From the NCBI GenBank assembly GCA_947501625.1, contig CANMWN010000001.1, forward strand, positions 879,319 to 943,318: a DNA stretch of 64,000 bases, written 5' to 3'. Origin of the DNA: an uncultured Flavobacteriaceae bacterium (lineage in GTDB: Bacteria; Bacteroidota; Bacteroidia; Flavobacteriales; Flavobacteriaceae). This document shows, piece by piece, positions 1 to 9,196 of this stretch. The first letter of the stretch is position 1, and every line of letters starts with the position of its first letter. Both the position numbers and the translations under genes were made by a program. The notes beneath the pieces are model-generated. The model saw only the letters and a list, made by a program, of their open reading frames with translations. It did not search any database and was not told where the DNA came from.

Positions 1-3
1 AGC

Positions 4-861
4 ATGATATTATCAATGACAGGTTATGGTAAGACCGAAATACAATTACCTACAAAAAAAATTACGATAGAGTTAAAATCTTTAAATAGTAAAAATATTG
101 ACTTGAATGTAAGAATGCCATCGATTTATAAGGCAAAAGAACTTGTAATAAGAAAGAAAATTGCAAAAAAACTAGTAAGAGGAAAAGTAGATTTTTCAAT
201 ATATTCAGAAAATTTGGGAGATAATTTATCAACCGAATTAAATCAGGAGTCTATAAAAGCATATATGAATCAGTTAAAAGGGATTTCTGACGCAAGTGAT
301 TTGGAATTACTTCAAATGGCAATAAGATTACCAGAGACTTTGCAAAGTAATAGAGAAGAATTGAATGAAGAAGAGTGGAAATTGATAGATAAGGCAATAG
401 ATGAGTCGATTGATAAAATAATTGTTTATAGAACCGATGAAGGAAAATCGTTAAAAGAAGATTTTAAAGTTCGAGTAAAAAACATTCAAAATTTACTTGA
501 AGAGATTATCAAACTAGATCCTCAAAGAATTGAAAATGTAAAGCAAAAATTACAAAAGGCTATTACTGAGTTAGAGGCAAAAGTAGATGAAAATAGATTT
601 GAGCAAGAATTAATTTATTATCTAGAAAAATTAGATATAACCGAAGAAAAAGTTCGTTTAAAAAATCATTTGTCATATTTTTTGGAAGAATTAAATGACA
701 CAGGATCAAATGGAAAAAAATTAGGATTTATTACCCAAGAAATAGGAAGGGAAATAAATACCATTGGTTCGAAAGCAAACTTTGCAGCGATGCAAAAAAT
801 GGTCGTGCAAATGAAAGATGAGTTGGAGAAAATAAAAGAGCAAAATTTAAATGTACTTTAA
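4..861 (+). CDS. yicC: YicC/YloC family endoribonuclease
   Basis: The 285-residue product opens with the family signature MILSMTGYGKTE and closes with the conserved C-terminal DUF1732 segment containing REINTIGSKANFA, so it is full length. E. coli YicC is an endoribonuclease acting on RNA in the cytoplasm; the same activity is inferred here. The first ATG is chosen because family members begin exactly at this signature, although its upstream region lies outside the window. The stop codon overlaps the gmk start by one base, and a yicC-gmk-nadD order is common in Bacteroidota, so the three are almost certainly co-transcribed. Confidence 0.93.
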   Translation: MILSMTGYGKTEIQLPTKKITIELKSLNSKNIDLNVRMPSIYKAKELVIRKKIAKKLVRGKVDFSIYSENLGDNLSTELNQESIKAYMNQLKGISDASDLELLQMAIRLPETLQSNREELNEEEWKLIDKAIDESIDKIIVYRTDEGKSLKEDFKVRVKNIQNLLEEIIKLDPQRIENVKQKLQKAITELEAKVDENRFEQELIYYLEKLDITEEKVRLKNHLSYFLEELNDTGSNGKKLGFITQEIGREINTIGSKANFAAMQKMVVQMKDELEKIKEQNLNVL

Positions 862-1451
862 TGGAAAATAAAGGAAAGTTAATTGTTTTTTCAGCACCTT
901 CAGGCTCAGGAAAAACTACAATTGTTCGACATTTACTGAAACAAGAAGAATTACAATTAGAATTTTCTATTTCTGCTACATCTAGAGTGCCAAGAGGAGA
1001 AGAAGTTGATGGAAAAGATTATTATTTTTTGAGTTCCAAAGAGTTTATAAACAAGATTAAAAGTGATGAATTCCTAGAATGGGAAGAAGTGTATCGTGAT
1101 AATTTTTACGGAACTTTAAAAACTGAAGTTGATAGAATTTGGAAATTAGGGAAACACGTTATTTTTGATATTGATGTTTCAGGAGGACTACGAATTAAAA
1201 GAAAGTTTCCAGAAGAAACATTGGCAATTTTTGTTAAACCTCCGAGTATTGATGAACTTAAGATTCGTTTAAAAAAGCGTAAAACTGAAAGTGAAGATAA
1301 AATCAATATGCGAGTAGCTAAAGCCTCTGCTGAATTAGCAACTTCACCTTTGTTTGACGAGATAGTTGTGAATGAAGATTTAGAAACTGCTTTAAAAGAC
1401 GCTTATAAATTGGTTGATGATTTTATAAATACTAATAAAGAGAGTAAATAA
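861..1451 (+). CDS. gmk: Guanylate kinase
   Basis: This enzyme phosphorylates GMP to GDP with ATP in nucleotide metabolism. The P-loop SAPSGSGKT is at residues 11-19, followed by the GMP-binding stretch with SRVPRGEEVDGKDYYF (about residues 41-56). The length of 196 residues is normal. It is translationally coupled on both sides: its ATG overlaps the yicC stop and its stop overlaps the nadD ATG by one base. Nothing is missing from the catalytic core that I can see. Confidence 0.97.
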   Translation: MENKGKLIVFSAPSGSGKTTIVRHLLKQEELQLEFSISATSRVPRGEEVDGKDYYFLSSKEFINKIKSDEFLEWEEVYRDNFYGTLKTEVDRIWKLGKHVIFDIDVSGGLRIKRKFPEETLAIFVKPPSIDELKIRLKKRKTESEDKINMRVAKASAELATSPLFDEIVVNEDLETALKDAYKLVDDFINTNKESK

Positions 1452-2032
1452 TGAAAATCGGATTATATTTTGGCAGTTTTAATCCTATTCATGTTGGACA
1501 TTTGATTATTGCCAATCACATGGTCGAACATTCAGATTTAGATCAAATTTGGATGGTAGTTACTCCACATAATCCACATAAAAAAAAGAATTCGTTATTA
1601 GATAATCACCATAGATTAATGTTGGTGAATATTGCTTTAGAAGATTACCCAAAAATAAAATCTTCAAAGGTTGAATTTGATTTACCACAACCTTCATATA
1701 CTGTTAATACTTTGGCACATATTACTGAGAAATTTCCAAATAATAGTTTTAGTTTGATTATGGGCGAAGACAACCTAAAGAGTTTGCACCGTTGGAAAAA
1801 CTATGAAACTATTTTAGAAAACCACGATATCTATGTGTATCCAAGGATTTCAGATGGCAAAGTTGAAACAAGGTTTGATAATCATCCAAAAATTCATAAA
1901 GTTGACGCTCCTATAGTAGAAATTTCTTCAACATTTATTAGAAAATCTATCAAAGAAAAGATCAATATTAGACCTTTACTATCTCAAAATGTTTGGGAAT
2001 ACTTAGATGAAATGAATTTTTATAAGAAGTAA
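1451..2032 (+). CDS. nadD: Nicotinate-nucleotide adenylyltransferase
   Basis: NadD converts nicotinate mononucleotide and ATP to deamido-NAD in NAD synthesis. The nucleotidyltransferase signature GSFNPIHVGH lies at residues 8-17 and the second ATP-binding motif ISSTFIR at residues 158-164. The 193-residue length fits the family. Third gene of the yicC-gmk-nadD operon, overlapping the gmk stop by one base. The next gene is 81 bases downstream and has its own -7 element, so the operon probably ends here. Confidence 0.96.
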   Translation: MKIGLYFGSFNPIHVGHLIIANHMVEHSDLDQIWMVVTPHNPHKKKNSLLDNHHRLMLVNIALEDYPKIKSSKVEFDLPQPSYTVNTLAHITEKFPNNSFSLIMGEDNLKSLHRWKNYETILENHDIYVYPRISDGKVETRFDNHPKIHKVDAPIVEISSTFIRKSIKEKINIRPLLSQNVWEYLDEMNFYKK

Positions 2033-2090
2033 TAAACGATTTTCTTAATTCTCTCTTAAATTTTGTACTTCAACAAATAAAAATCCGTTG

Positions 2091-2098
2091 TATATTTG
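2091..2098 (+). promoter_or_regulatory. Bacteroidota -7 element before the M23 peptidase gene
   Basis: TATATTTG matches the Bacteroidota -7 consensus TAnnTTTG. A TTG lies 25 bases upstream, longer than the usual spacing of about 19-21, so the -33 element is weak. The element sits 15 bases before the ATG at 2114, which supports the ATG start over the upstream TTG. Confidence 0.5.
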
Positions 2099-2113
2099 TT
2101 TTACAAGAAGCAA

Positions 2114-2983
2114 ATGGCAAAAAAGGATCCAAATAAGAAAAAATTTAAACAAAAATTGATTGATAAATACCGTATGGTAGTTATCAATGAAAATACATTT
2201 GAAGAAAAGTTGTCTTTTAAACTCAGTCGTTTAAATGTGTTTATTTTCGGTGGCTTTTTCGCTATATTATTAATTGGCTTAACAACAGTTCTAATTGCGT
2301 TTACACCCATCAAAGAATATATTCCAGGATATGCTTCTACTAAATTGAAAAAGCAAGCAACTGATTTGGTTTTTAAAGTAGACTCACTTCAAAACGTGAT
2401 TGAAGTAAATGATTTATATATTAATAAATTTAAAAATGTTTTAACTGGCGATGTTACTAATTTTGAGTTTGATAAGGATTCTATTTTAGAGACTATTCAA
2501 AACGAAAATACTTCTGAAGAAATTTATGCTTCAGAAACAGATTCATTGTTTAGAATTGAAGTAGAGCGTGAAGATAGATTTAGTTTTTTCAACGAAGCAA
2601 AAAAAGATGTTGATATTGTATTTTTTGCTCCAATTACTGGTGCAATTACTGCTGATTATAATGTAGATGAAAAGCATTTTGCAATCGATATTGCAGTAAA
2701 GCAAGGAACTCCAGTAAAAGCTGCTTCAGATGGTACCGTAATTTTTGCCGAATGGACCGCTGAAACTGGACATGTAATTATTGTTGAACATGCCAATGGT
2801 TTTATTTCAATTTATAAGCATAATGGAGCGTTGCATAAACAACAAGGAGATTTAGTAAAGTCAGGCGAAGTAATTGCCAGTTCAGGTTCTACTGGAGAGT
2901 TAACAACAGGACCACATTTGCACTTTGAATTGTGGAATGACGGTTATCCTGTAAATCCTATTAATTTTATTGATTTCGAATAA
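2114..2983 (+). CDS. M23 (LytM-type) metallopeptidase, membrane-anchored
   Basis: A murein endopeptidase-like protein of 289 residues. A lysine-rich cytoplasmic start is followed by one membrane segment (about residues 40-62), a short coiled spacer, and a C-terminal peptidase M23 domain. The zinc ligands are present: an HxxxD motif in KHFAIDIA and the HxH motif in PHLHFEL, so it should be catalytically active in the periplasm. I chose ATG 2114 (MAKKDPNKKK) rather than a TTG 18 bases upstream because the latter overlaps the -7 promoter element. Its stop abuts the next gene's ATG. Confidence 0.9.
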   Translation: MAKKDPNKKKFKQKLIDKYRMVVINENTFEEKLSFKLSRLNVFIFGGFFAILLIGLTTVLIAFTPIKEYIPGYASTKLKKQATDLVFKVDSLQNVIEVNDLYINKFKNVLTGDVTNFEFDKDSILETIQNENTSEEIYASETDSLFRIEVEREDRFSFFNEAKKDVDIVFFAPITGAITADYNVDEKHFAIDIAVKQGTPVKAASDGTVIFAEWTAETGHVIIVEHANGFISIYKHNGALHKQQGDLVKSGEVIASSGSTGELTTGPHLHFELWNDGYPVNPINFIDFE

Positions 2984-4474
2984 ATGATAAAGTCAATTCT
3001 TGCCATACCTTATGCTAAGCGAATTACTAAACGCATCTATAAATGGGCAGATAATCCAGTAAAAACTCAAGAGAAAGTTTTAAAAAAGTTAGTTTCGACT
3101 GCCAAAAAAACAGTATTTGGAAAAGATCATCAGTTTTCAAAAATTAAAACATATGAAGATTTTAAAGCCAACGTTCCAATTAGAGATTATGAGGCGCTTA
3201 AGAGTTATGTTGATCGAGTAGTTGCTGGCGAACCTGATATATTGTGGAAAGGCAAACCATTATATTTTGGAAAAACTTCAGGAACAACATCTGGAACAAA
3301 ATATATCCCGATTACCAAAGAATCTATTCCAATGCAGATTAAAGGTGCACGAAATGCTATTCTGATGTATATAAACCGCAGGAAAAATGCTGATTTTGTA
3401 AATGGGAAAATGATTTTCTTACAAGGAAGTCCAGAATTGGATGAAATGAACGGAATAAAGGTTGGGAGATTATCTGGAATTTCAGCCCATTATGTTCCAA
3501 AATATTTGCAAAATAATAGATTACCAAGTTATAAGACCAATTGTATTGAAGATTGGGAAACAAAGGTTGAGAAAATAATTGACGAAACTGTCAATGAAGA
3601 TTTACGGCTGATTGGAGGAATACCTTCTTGGGTTCAGATGTATTTTGAACGAATTGTTGAAAGAACTGGAAAAAAAATAGGGGAGGTTTTTCCTAATTTT
3701 CAGGTATTTGTGTATGGCGGTGTAAATTATGAACCTTATCGAAAAAAGTTTGAAGAGTTGATTGGAAGGAAAGTAGATTCAGTGGAGTTGTATCCTGCCT
3801 CTGAAGGGTTTATTTCGTATCAAGATACTGATGAAATAGGAATGTTATTGACATTGAATGCTGGGATTTTTTACGAGTTTATTCCTGCTGATGAATTTTT
3901 TGATGAAAATCCAACAAGAATCTCTATTGCCGATGTTCAATTAGGTGTTAATTATGTGATTATTTTAAATACCAATGCTGGACTTTGGGGATATAATATT
4001 GGAGATACAATTGAATTTATTTCACTCAAGCCACATCGAATTGTTGTAACAGGTCGTATCAAACATTTCATTTCTGCTTTTGGAGAACATGTAATTGGAA
4101 AAGAAGTTGAAGAAGCAATGCAATTGGTAACAAAATCAATAGACGCAAGTGTTACAGAATATACTGTTGCGCCAAAAATTGAAGTTAAAGATGAATTACC
4201 ATATCACGAATGGTTTGTGGAATTTGAAAACGAACCAAAAGATTTAGTAGCGTTTTCTTTACAGTTAGATGCCTATTTGCAAGAACAAAACTCTTATTAT
4301 TTTGATTTAATTCAAGGGAAGGTTTTACAGCCGTTGAAAATTACTAAAATTGAAAAATCTGGGTTTCATAATTACATGAAGTCTAAAGGAAAGTTGGGAG
4401 GACAAAATAAGATTCCAAGACTTTCTAATGATCGTAAGATTGCAGATGAATTAATCAAGTTTAAAATTAAATAA
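2984..4474 (+). CDS. GH3 family (auxin-responsive GH3-like) protein
   Basis: A 496-residue member of the GH3 family, relatives of the acyl-adenylating ANL enzymes. The ATP/AMP-binding motif KTSGTTSGTKYIPIT lies near residues 104-118, with further conserved stretches FVYGGVNYEP and YPASEGF, and the C-terminal GRIKHFISAFGEH segment. Plant GH3 proteins conjugate amino acids to acyl hormones; the bacterial substrate is unknown. It starts immediately after the M23 gene stop and is followed after one base by the MOSC gene, so the three form an operon. Confidence 0.9.
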   Translation: MIKSILAIPYAKRITKRIYKWADNPVKTQEKVLKKLVSTAKKTVFGKDHQFSKIKTYEDFKANVPIRDYEALKSYVDRVVAGEPDILWKGKPLYFGKTSGTTSGTKYIPITKESIPMQIKGARNAILMYINRRKNADFVNGKMIFLQGSPELDEMNGIKVGRLSGISAHYVPKYLQNNRLPSYKTNCIEDWETKVEKIIDETVNEDLRLIGGIPSWVQMYFERIVERTGKKIGEVFPNFQVFVYGGVNYEPYRKKFEELIGRKVDSVELYPASEGFISYQDTDEIGMLLTLNAGIFYEFIPADEFFDENPTRISIADVQLGVNYVIILNTNAGLWGYNIGDTIEFISLKPHRIVVTGRIKHFISAFGEHVIGKEVEEAMQLVTKSIDASVTEYTVAPKIEVKDELPYHEWFVEFENEPKDLVAFSLQLDAYLQEQNSYYFDLIQGKVLQPLKITKIEKSGFHNYMKSKGKLGGQNKIPRLSNDRKIADELIKFKIK

Positions 4475-4475
4475 T

Positions 4476-5018
4476 ATGAAAATTGTATCACTAAATCTTG
4501 GAGAACGCAAAAAAGTAAAATGGCGAAAAAAGGAAATAGAAACTGGAATTTTTAAATTTCCTGTTGATATGCCTGTTTTTCTTGGAAATGAAGATGTTGA
4601 AGGAGATTCGGTAGTTGATAGAGAGCATCATGGTGGAATTGAGCAAGCAGTTTATGGCTATTCAGAAAAGCACTATGATTACTTTAAAAAATTGCATCGA
4701 GATCTAGATTGGCAATTTGGAATGTTTGGTGAGAATATTACGTTTGACGATTTGAATGAAGAAGAAATTACTGTAGGTAGTGTTTATCAACTTGGAGAAT
4801 GTAAATTAGAGGTTACTAAGCCAAGACAGCCTTGTTATAAATTGGGAATTCGTTTTAACAATCCAGGAATCATAAAACAGTTTTGGGAAACTACGATGAG
4901 TGGAATTTATTTTAAAGTGCTTGAAACAGGATATGTAAAAAAAGGAGATGAATTGATTGAACTAAATAAAGTTGAAGAATCTCTTACTATAGCACAAGTA
5001 TATAATTCCAAAAAATAA
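4476..5018 (+). CDS. MOSC domain-containing protein (YiiM-like)
   Basis: A stand-alone MOSC domain of 180 residues. MOSC domains are molybdenum-cofactor sulfurase C-terminal-like sulfur-carrier modules. The signature block DREHHGGIEQAVYGYS and the conserved cysteine in PRQPCYKLG (about residue 128) are present. YiiM-type proteins reduce N-hydroxylated compounds; that role here is inference. It is the last gene of the M23-GH3-MOSC operon and is followed at once by a strong terminator. Confidence 0.85.
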   Translation: MKIVSLNLGERKKVKWRKKEIETGIFKFPVDMPVFLGNEDVEGDSVVDREHHGGIEQAVYGYSEKHYDYFKKLHRDLDWQFGMFGENITFDDLNEEEITVGSVYQLGECKLEVTKPRQPCYKLGIRFNNPGIIKQFWETTMSGIYFKVLETGYVKKGDELIELNKVEESLTIAQVYNSKK

Positions 5019-5046
5019 AAAACCCAACTTTTAAAGTTGGGTTTTA
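5018..5046. terminator. Bidirectional intrinsic terminator
   Basis: A near-perfect inverted repeat with arms AAAACCCAACTT and AAGTTGGGTTTT around a small loop. It has A-run and T-run flanks on both sides and sits between the convergent MOSC and mscL genes, so it can end both transcripts. Confidence 0.85.
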
Positions 5047-5063
5047 GTTTTATTTGTTGAAAA

Positions 5064-5471
5064 TTATTTTTGCAGTGCTTTTAAAATATCTTTCAATAAA
5101 TCGTTGTCAGAAGGTCCTGCTGGAGCAGGCTCTTCAACAGGTTTTTTAGTTTTATTATATGCTTTAACTATCATAAACATTACAAAACCAACAATTATTA
5201 AGTTGATGATTGTATTCACCCATGATCCCCACATTATTGCGTTTTCAGGAGTTACAACTTTACCAGCCGCATCAACTACTGCTTCGTCCAACACGTATTT
5301 TTTGTCAGCAAAATCCATTCCTCCAGAGAAATGACCTACGAAAGGCATTACAATGTTGTTTACGAATCCAGTAACAACACCTCCAATTGCACCAGCCATA
5401 ATAACAGCTACAGCAAATTCGACTACGTTACCAGTCATAATAAAATTCTTAAATTCTTTAAGCATTCCCAT
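5064..5471 (-). CDS. mscL: Large-conductance mechanosensitive channel MscL
   Basis: A pentameric inner-membrane channel that opens under hypo-osmotic stress. The 135-residue product has the N-terminal amphipathic helix LKEFKNFIMTGNVVEFAVAV leading into TM1 (about 14-40), a periplasmic loop, TM2 (about 84-104, INLIIVGFVMFMIV) and the usual charged C-terminal tail. Length and order match the family. It is monocistronic, facing the MOSC gene across a shared terminator. Confidence 0.95.
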   Translation of the reverse strand: MGMLKEFKNFIMTGNVVEFAVAVIMAGAIGGVVTGFVNNIVMPFVGHFSGGMDFADKKYVLDEAVVDAAGKVVTPENAIMWGSWVNTIINLIIVGFVMFMIVKAYNKTKKPVEEPAPAGPSDNDLLKDILKALQK

Positions 5472-5518
5472 AATTATAATTAGTTTAAGTTAAAAATTGA
5501 ATGCTAATATACTAAAAA

Positions 5519-6622
5519 TTAAGAGATAGTTTCTCTTTTTACTCTTTGTGAGATGGCGGTAATTAGTTCGTAAGAAATAGTAGATGATTTGTTTGCTAAA
5601 TCATTTATTGTTTGTTGATTATCAAAAATAATTACGTCATCGTTGATATTACAATCAATTGAAGTTAAATCCACCATAATCATATCCATACATACATTAC
5701 CAACAATAGGTGCTTTTTCGCCATTAATTTTTACATAACCAACACCATTTCCTAATTTTCTATGAATTCCATCAGCATGGCCAATAGGAATTGTGGCTGT
5801 TTTCATATCATTTTGAGCGATAAAAGAGCGATTGTAACCAACACTTTCACCTTCTTTAATAGTGTGTATTTGCGAAATAACACTTGATAAGGTCATTACA
5901 TTTTTCAATTGGTTAGTTATGGATTCTTCGTTTGCAAAACCATATAAACCAATTCCTAAACGTACCATATCAAAATGTGCTTCTGGATAATTAATAATTC
6001 CAGAAGTGTTACACATATGCATCATTGGTTTATAACCTATATTATTTTCAAAATTATCGCTAATTTCATTAAATAATGAAATTTGTTTTTTACTAAATTC
6101 TCGCTCATTTTTATCTTCCGATGCTGCTAAATGCGAAAATATTGAGGCTATTTTTATTGAATTTGTACTATTTATTTTTTTACAAATTTCATCAACATCC
6201 TTAGAGTTAAAACCCAATCTATTTAGTCCAGTATTAAATTTTATATGTACTGGATAATTTTTTAATTTTTGCGCTTCAGCAAGGTCAATGAAAGAATTTA
6301 GAATAGTATAGTTGTAAAGGTTTGGTTCTAAACAACGATCAATAATTAATTGTAAATTAGATAATTGTGGGTGTAATACTAAAATTGGATTGTTTATTCC
6401 GGCATCGCGCAATGCAACACCTTCGTGTGTATAAGCAACAGCAAAATATGAAACGTCATTTTGAATTTTTTTGGCAATCGAAATAGCTTCGCTACCATAA
6501 CCAAATGCTTTAACTACGGCTAGTATTTTTGTGTTTTTTTGAAGTTTAGATTTGAAAAAGTCTAAATTAAAAGAAACGGCATTTAAATTAATTTGAAGTT
6601 TTGTAACGTGGTTATTTGTCAT
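5519..6622 (-). CDS. alr: Alanine racemase
   Basis: A PLP-dependent enzyme interconverting L- and D-alanine for peptidoglycan. The PLP lysine is K38 in AVVKAFGYG, the second catalytic tyrosine lies in the VGYNRSF region, and the C-terminal domain carries [12 protein letters not shown]. Length of 367 residues is typical. The start overlaps the end of tdk by 11 bases, implying coupled translation from the tdk promoter. Confidence 0.95.
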   Translation of the reverse strand: MTNNHVTKLQINLNAVSFNLDFFKSKLQKNTKILAVVKAFGYGSEAISIAKKIQNDVSYFAVAYTHEGVALRDAGINNPILVLHPQLSNLQLIIDRCLEPNLYNYTILNSFIDLAEAQKLKNYPVHIKFNTGLNRLGFNSKDVDEICKKINSTNSIKIASIFSHLAASEDKNEREFSKKQISLFNEISDNFENNIGYKPMMHMCNTSGIINYPEAHFDMVRLGIGLYGFANEESITNQLKNVMTLSSVISQIHTIKEGESVGYNRSFIAQNDMKTATIPIGHADGIHRKLGNGVGYVKINGEKAPIVGNVCMDMIMVDLTSIDCNINDDVIIFDNQQTINDLANKSSTISYELITAISQRVKRETIS

Positions 6623-7241
6623 TTTTCACTTCTTCTTCAGTTACATCCATTTTGGCAACTTTGTCTTTCAACATTTCTTTGTAATAAGCTGCTCTACTTA
6701 ATGGTTCATATTCTTGAACTTCACCTAACAACACTAAATCTTCATTTGCAGATTTTCTATGACTGTAATGTGCTAAATTTCCTGTTTTTGTACAAACGGC
6801 ATGTACTTTAGTAACATATTCAGCAGTTGCCATAAGTGCAGGCATAGGTCCAAAAGGATTACCTTTAAAGTCCATATCCAAACCAGCAACAATTACACGA
6901 ACTCCACGATTGGCAAGGTCGTTGCAAACCGCTACAATTTCATCATCAAAAAACTGTGCTTCATCAATTCCAACAACTTGAACATCATCGGCCAAAATTC
7001 TAATATTTGCCGAAGCAGGAACAGGAGTAGAACGAATTTCATTGGAGTCATGCGAGACTACTTTTTCTTCGTCATAGCGTACGTCAACTGCAGGTTTAAA
7101 AATCTCAACTCTTTGTTTAGCAAATTGTGCTCTTTTAAGTCTACGAATCAACTCTTCTGTCTTTCCAGAAAACATGGAACCGCAGATAACTTCTATCCAG
7201 CCAAATTGTTCGGTATGATTTACTGTATTTTCAAGAAACAT
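6612..7241 (-). CDS. tdk: Thymidine kinase (type II)
   Basis: This enzyme phosphorylates thymidine in the salvage pathway. The P-loop GSMFSGKT is at residues 21-28 and the Walker B motif [13 protein letters not shown] follows near residue 90. The zinc knuckle is degenerate: where the family usually has CxxC the sequence is AVCTKTG, and the second cysteine pair is replaced by EPLSRAAYY, so structural zinc is probably absent. First gene of a tdk-alr operon, with a -7 element about 50 bases upstream. Confidence 0.95.
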   Translation of the reverse strand: MFLENTVNHTEQFGWIEVICGSMFSGKTEELIRRLKRAQFAKQRVEIFKPAVDVRYDEEKVVSHDSNEIRSTPVPASANIRILADDVQVVGIDEAQFFDDEIVAVCNDLANRGVRVIVAGLDMDFKGNPFGPMPALMATAEYVTKVHAVCTKTGNLAHYSHRKSANEDLVLLGEVQEYEPLSRAAYYKEMLKDKVAKMDVTEEEVKNDK

Positions 7242-7286
7242 TTTGTAATTTTCGGACTTGTAAGGTGATTTATAATCTACTTACTA

Positions 7287-7294
7287 CAAATGTA
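7287..7294 (-). promoter_or_regulatory. -7 element for tdk-alr
   Basis: On the minus strand the sequence reads TACATTTG, an exact TAnnTTTG match, about 46 bases before the tdk ATG. No convincing -33 TTG at normal spacing was found. Confidence 0.5.
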
Positions 7295-7334
7295 TCAAAA
7301 ATAAACACTCGAAACTATATAAATCTATCAACTT

Positions 7335-8057
7335 ATGCACAAAAAATTGGAAGCTGAATTGGTGAGTATCGCTCATAGTATTTTGCAAATGAAAAATCGT
7401 GATGAAATTGCTGCATTGCACAAAAGAGCACAAGAATTACATGAAAAATTATCCGTATTGATGTTTGTGGATAAATATTTGGTTACCACGCCGAATGCTA
7501 CCGAAACTCGTGAAGAATTGGTAGATAAAATTGATACGGTACTTGAAGAAAAAGAAAAAGTAGAAAAACCAAAAGTAGCGAAAAAGAAAGTTGAGAAAAA
7601 AGTTATTCCTCTTGAAGAAGTTGTTGTTGAAGAAAAAAAGGTAGCAAAAGAAGAGAAAATTGAATTTGATTTGACACCTGCCAAGCCAGTTGCTGAAGTA
7701 AAAGAAGTGAAGAAACAATTATCGTTTGAAGAAGAATTAAAAGGAACAGTTTCGGTTGATGTTACTGCTGATTTATTTCAAAAAGATGAATCAAAAACCA
7801 AGAAAGCCTCATTGAATGATAAGTTAAAACAACAAAATATTCAAGTTGGATTGAATGATAGAATTGCATTTGTCAAACATTTGTTTAATCATTCCCAAGC
7901 CGATTTTAACCGAGTTTTATCTCAGTTAAATTCTTTTAAGACCGAAAAAGAAGCTCATAATTTTATCAAAAAAATGGTAAAGCCAGATTATGACTGGACA
8001 GGAAAAGAAGAGTATGAAGAACGTTTGATGGATTTAATTGACCGTAAGTTTCTATAA
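7335..8057 (+). CDS. Conserved hypothetical protein with charged central region
   Basis: I do not recognise a named family. The 240-residue protein has three parts: a helical N-terminus (about 1-70), a low-complexity Lys/Glu/Val-rich linker (about 75-130), and a compact helical C-terminus (about 150-240) with NDRIAFVKHLFNHSQADF and a final DWTGKEEYEERLMDLIDRKF. No signal peptide or membrane segment is visible, so it is probably cytoplasmic. It is divergent from tdk and four bases upstream of the next gene, with which it is likely co-transcribed. Confidence 0.75.
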   Translation: MHKKLEAELVSIAHSILQMKNRDEIAALHKRAQELHEKLSVLMFVDKYLVTTPNATETREELVDKIDTVLEEKEKVEKPKVAKKKVEKKVIPLEEVVVEEKKVAKEEKIEFDLTPAKPVAEVKEVKKQLSFEEELKGTVSVDVTADLFQKDESKTKKASLNDKLKQQNIQVGLNDRIAFVKHLFNHSQADFNRVLSQLNSFKTEKEAHNFIKKMVKPDYDWTGKEEYEERLMDLIDRKFL

Positions 8058-8061
8058 ATAG

Positions 8062-8793
8062 ATGAAAGGAACAAACTATATTTTCTGTATGAAATGGGGA
8101 ACTCTGTATGGTTCAGAGTATGTGAACCGATTGTATTCAATGGTGTCAAAAAACTTGACCTATGATTTTAAAATGGTTTGTTTTACCGATGATGAAACAG
8201 GGATAATAGATGAGGTGCAATGTTTCCCAATTCCTGAATTAGATTTAGATTCCAACCTTCCTGAACGAATGTGGAAAAAATTAACCACATTAAAATCTCC
8301 ATTGTATGGACTAGAAGGCAGAGCCTTATTTTTAGATTTAGACATTGTTATTGTAGATAATATCGATTGTTTTTTTGATGTTGATGGTGAATTTAGAATC
8401 ATAAAAGATCACAGTTGGCGCTCGTGGAGAATTACTGGAAATTCGTCTGTTTATAGATTTGATATTGGTAAGCATGGTTATGTGTTTGATGACTTTATTA
8501 CCAATCCCGATAAATATTTAGAACTGCATAGAAACGAACAAGAATATTTAACGCATGCTATAAACGATAAAGGGAATTTACAATACTGGCCAAAAGAGTG
8601 GTGTCCAAGTTTTAAATACGATTGTATTTCTCGTTTTCCATTAGCCGTTTGGAAAAAGCCAGTAATTCCTGAAGGAGCAAAAATCATTATTTTTCATGGA
8701 GAAATAAACCCTCACAAAGCCATTAAAGGTGGACGAGGAAAGTGGTATAGATATGTAAGAGCCGCACCTTGGGTTGCGGAGTATTGGAAGTAA
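8062..8793 (+). CDS. Glycosyltransferase-like protein
   Basis: A 243-residue soluble protein with the look of a GT-A fold. A nucleotide-sugar-binding DxD-type motif lies in LFLDLDIVIVDN (about residues 92-103), and the C-terminus contains IIIFHGEINPHKA, where the histidine may help bind the metal. The acceptor and donor sugars are unknown. It follows the preceding hypothetical by four bases and its stop abuts the stop of a convergent gene with no spacer. Confidence 0.7.
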   Translation: MKGTNYIFCMKWGTLYGSEYVNRLYSMVSKNLTYDFKMVCFTDDETGIIDEVQCFPIPELDLDSNLPERMWKKLTTLKSPLYGLEGRALFLDLDIVIVDNIDCFFDVDGEFRIIKDHSWRSWRITGNSSVYRFDIGKHGYVFDDFITNPDKYLELHRNEQEYLTHAINDKGNLQYWPKEWCPSFKYDCISRFPLAVWKKPVIPEGAKIIIFHGEINPHKAIKGGRGKWYRYVRAAPWVAEYWK

Positions 8794-9141
8794 TTAATTT
8801 AATTTATCTTGCAATGCTTCCACATTCTTTTTACTATTTCCAATAAATATTTCGTTGTCAACTATTATTACAGGACGCTTTAAAAAAGTGTATTCGTCTA
8901 GAATTAATTGTCGATAATCACTCTCGCTTAATTCTTGATTTTTTAAATCCATTTGCTTGTACTTTTTGGCTCTTCGAGAGAAAAGTGCCTCATAACTTTC
9001 CGATAAAGTAGCCATTTCATCTAGTTGCTTGACTGTGATGGGTTCAGTCTTTATTTCTTGTAGTACAAAACCATCAATATTAATAGATTTTAATATTCGT
9101 GTACACGTATCACAAGTTTTTAAGAAGTATATTTTTTTCAT
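8794..9141 (-). CDS. ArsC/Spx-family thioredoxin-fold protein
   Basis: A 115-residue small protein of the arsenate reductase/Spx family. It has an N-terminal CxxC (C10 and C13 in TCDTCTR) and the conserved FLKRPVIIVDNEIFIGN segment carrying the family cis-proline region. Whether it reduces arsenate is not evident; stand-alone YffB/Spx-like roles are equally possible. Its stop codon directly abuts the glycosyltransferase stop on the other strand. Confidence 0.8.
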   Translation of the reverse strand: MKKIYFLKTCDTCTRILKSINIDGFVLQEIKTEPITVKQLDEMATLSESYEALFSRRAKKYKQMDLKNQELSESDYRQLILDEYTFLKRPVIIVDNEIFIGNSKKNVEALQDKLN

Positions 9142-9196
9142 AGGATAAATTTAATGCCTTTCCGTTTAAAATTATTTATTTTTATAAAAAATTTAT

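Noticed and set aside
6801..7268. A 155-codon + strand ORF antisense to tdk
   Set aside because: It is wholly antisense to a well-supported enzyme and its translation is compositionally odd (Asn, Ser and Cys rich).
7373..7718. Open minus-strand frames of 103 and 89 codons
   Set aside because: They mirror the repetitive Lys/Glu-rich linker of the + strand hypothetical gene and have Ser/Phe-rich low-complexity products; antisense shadows.
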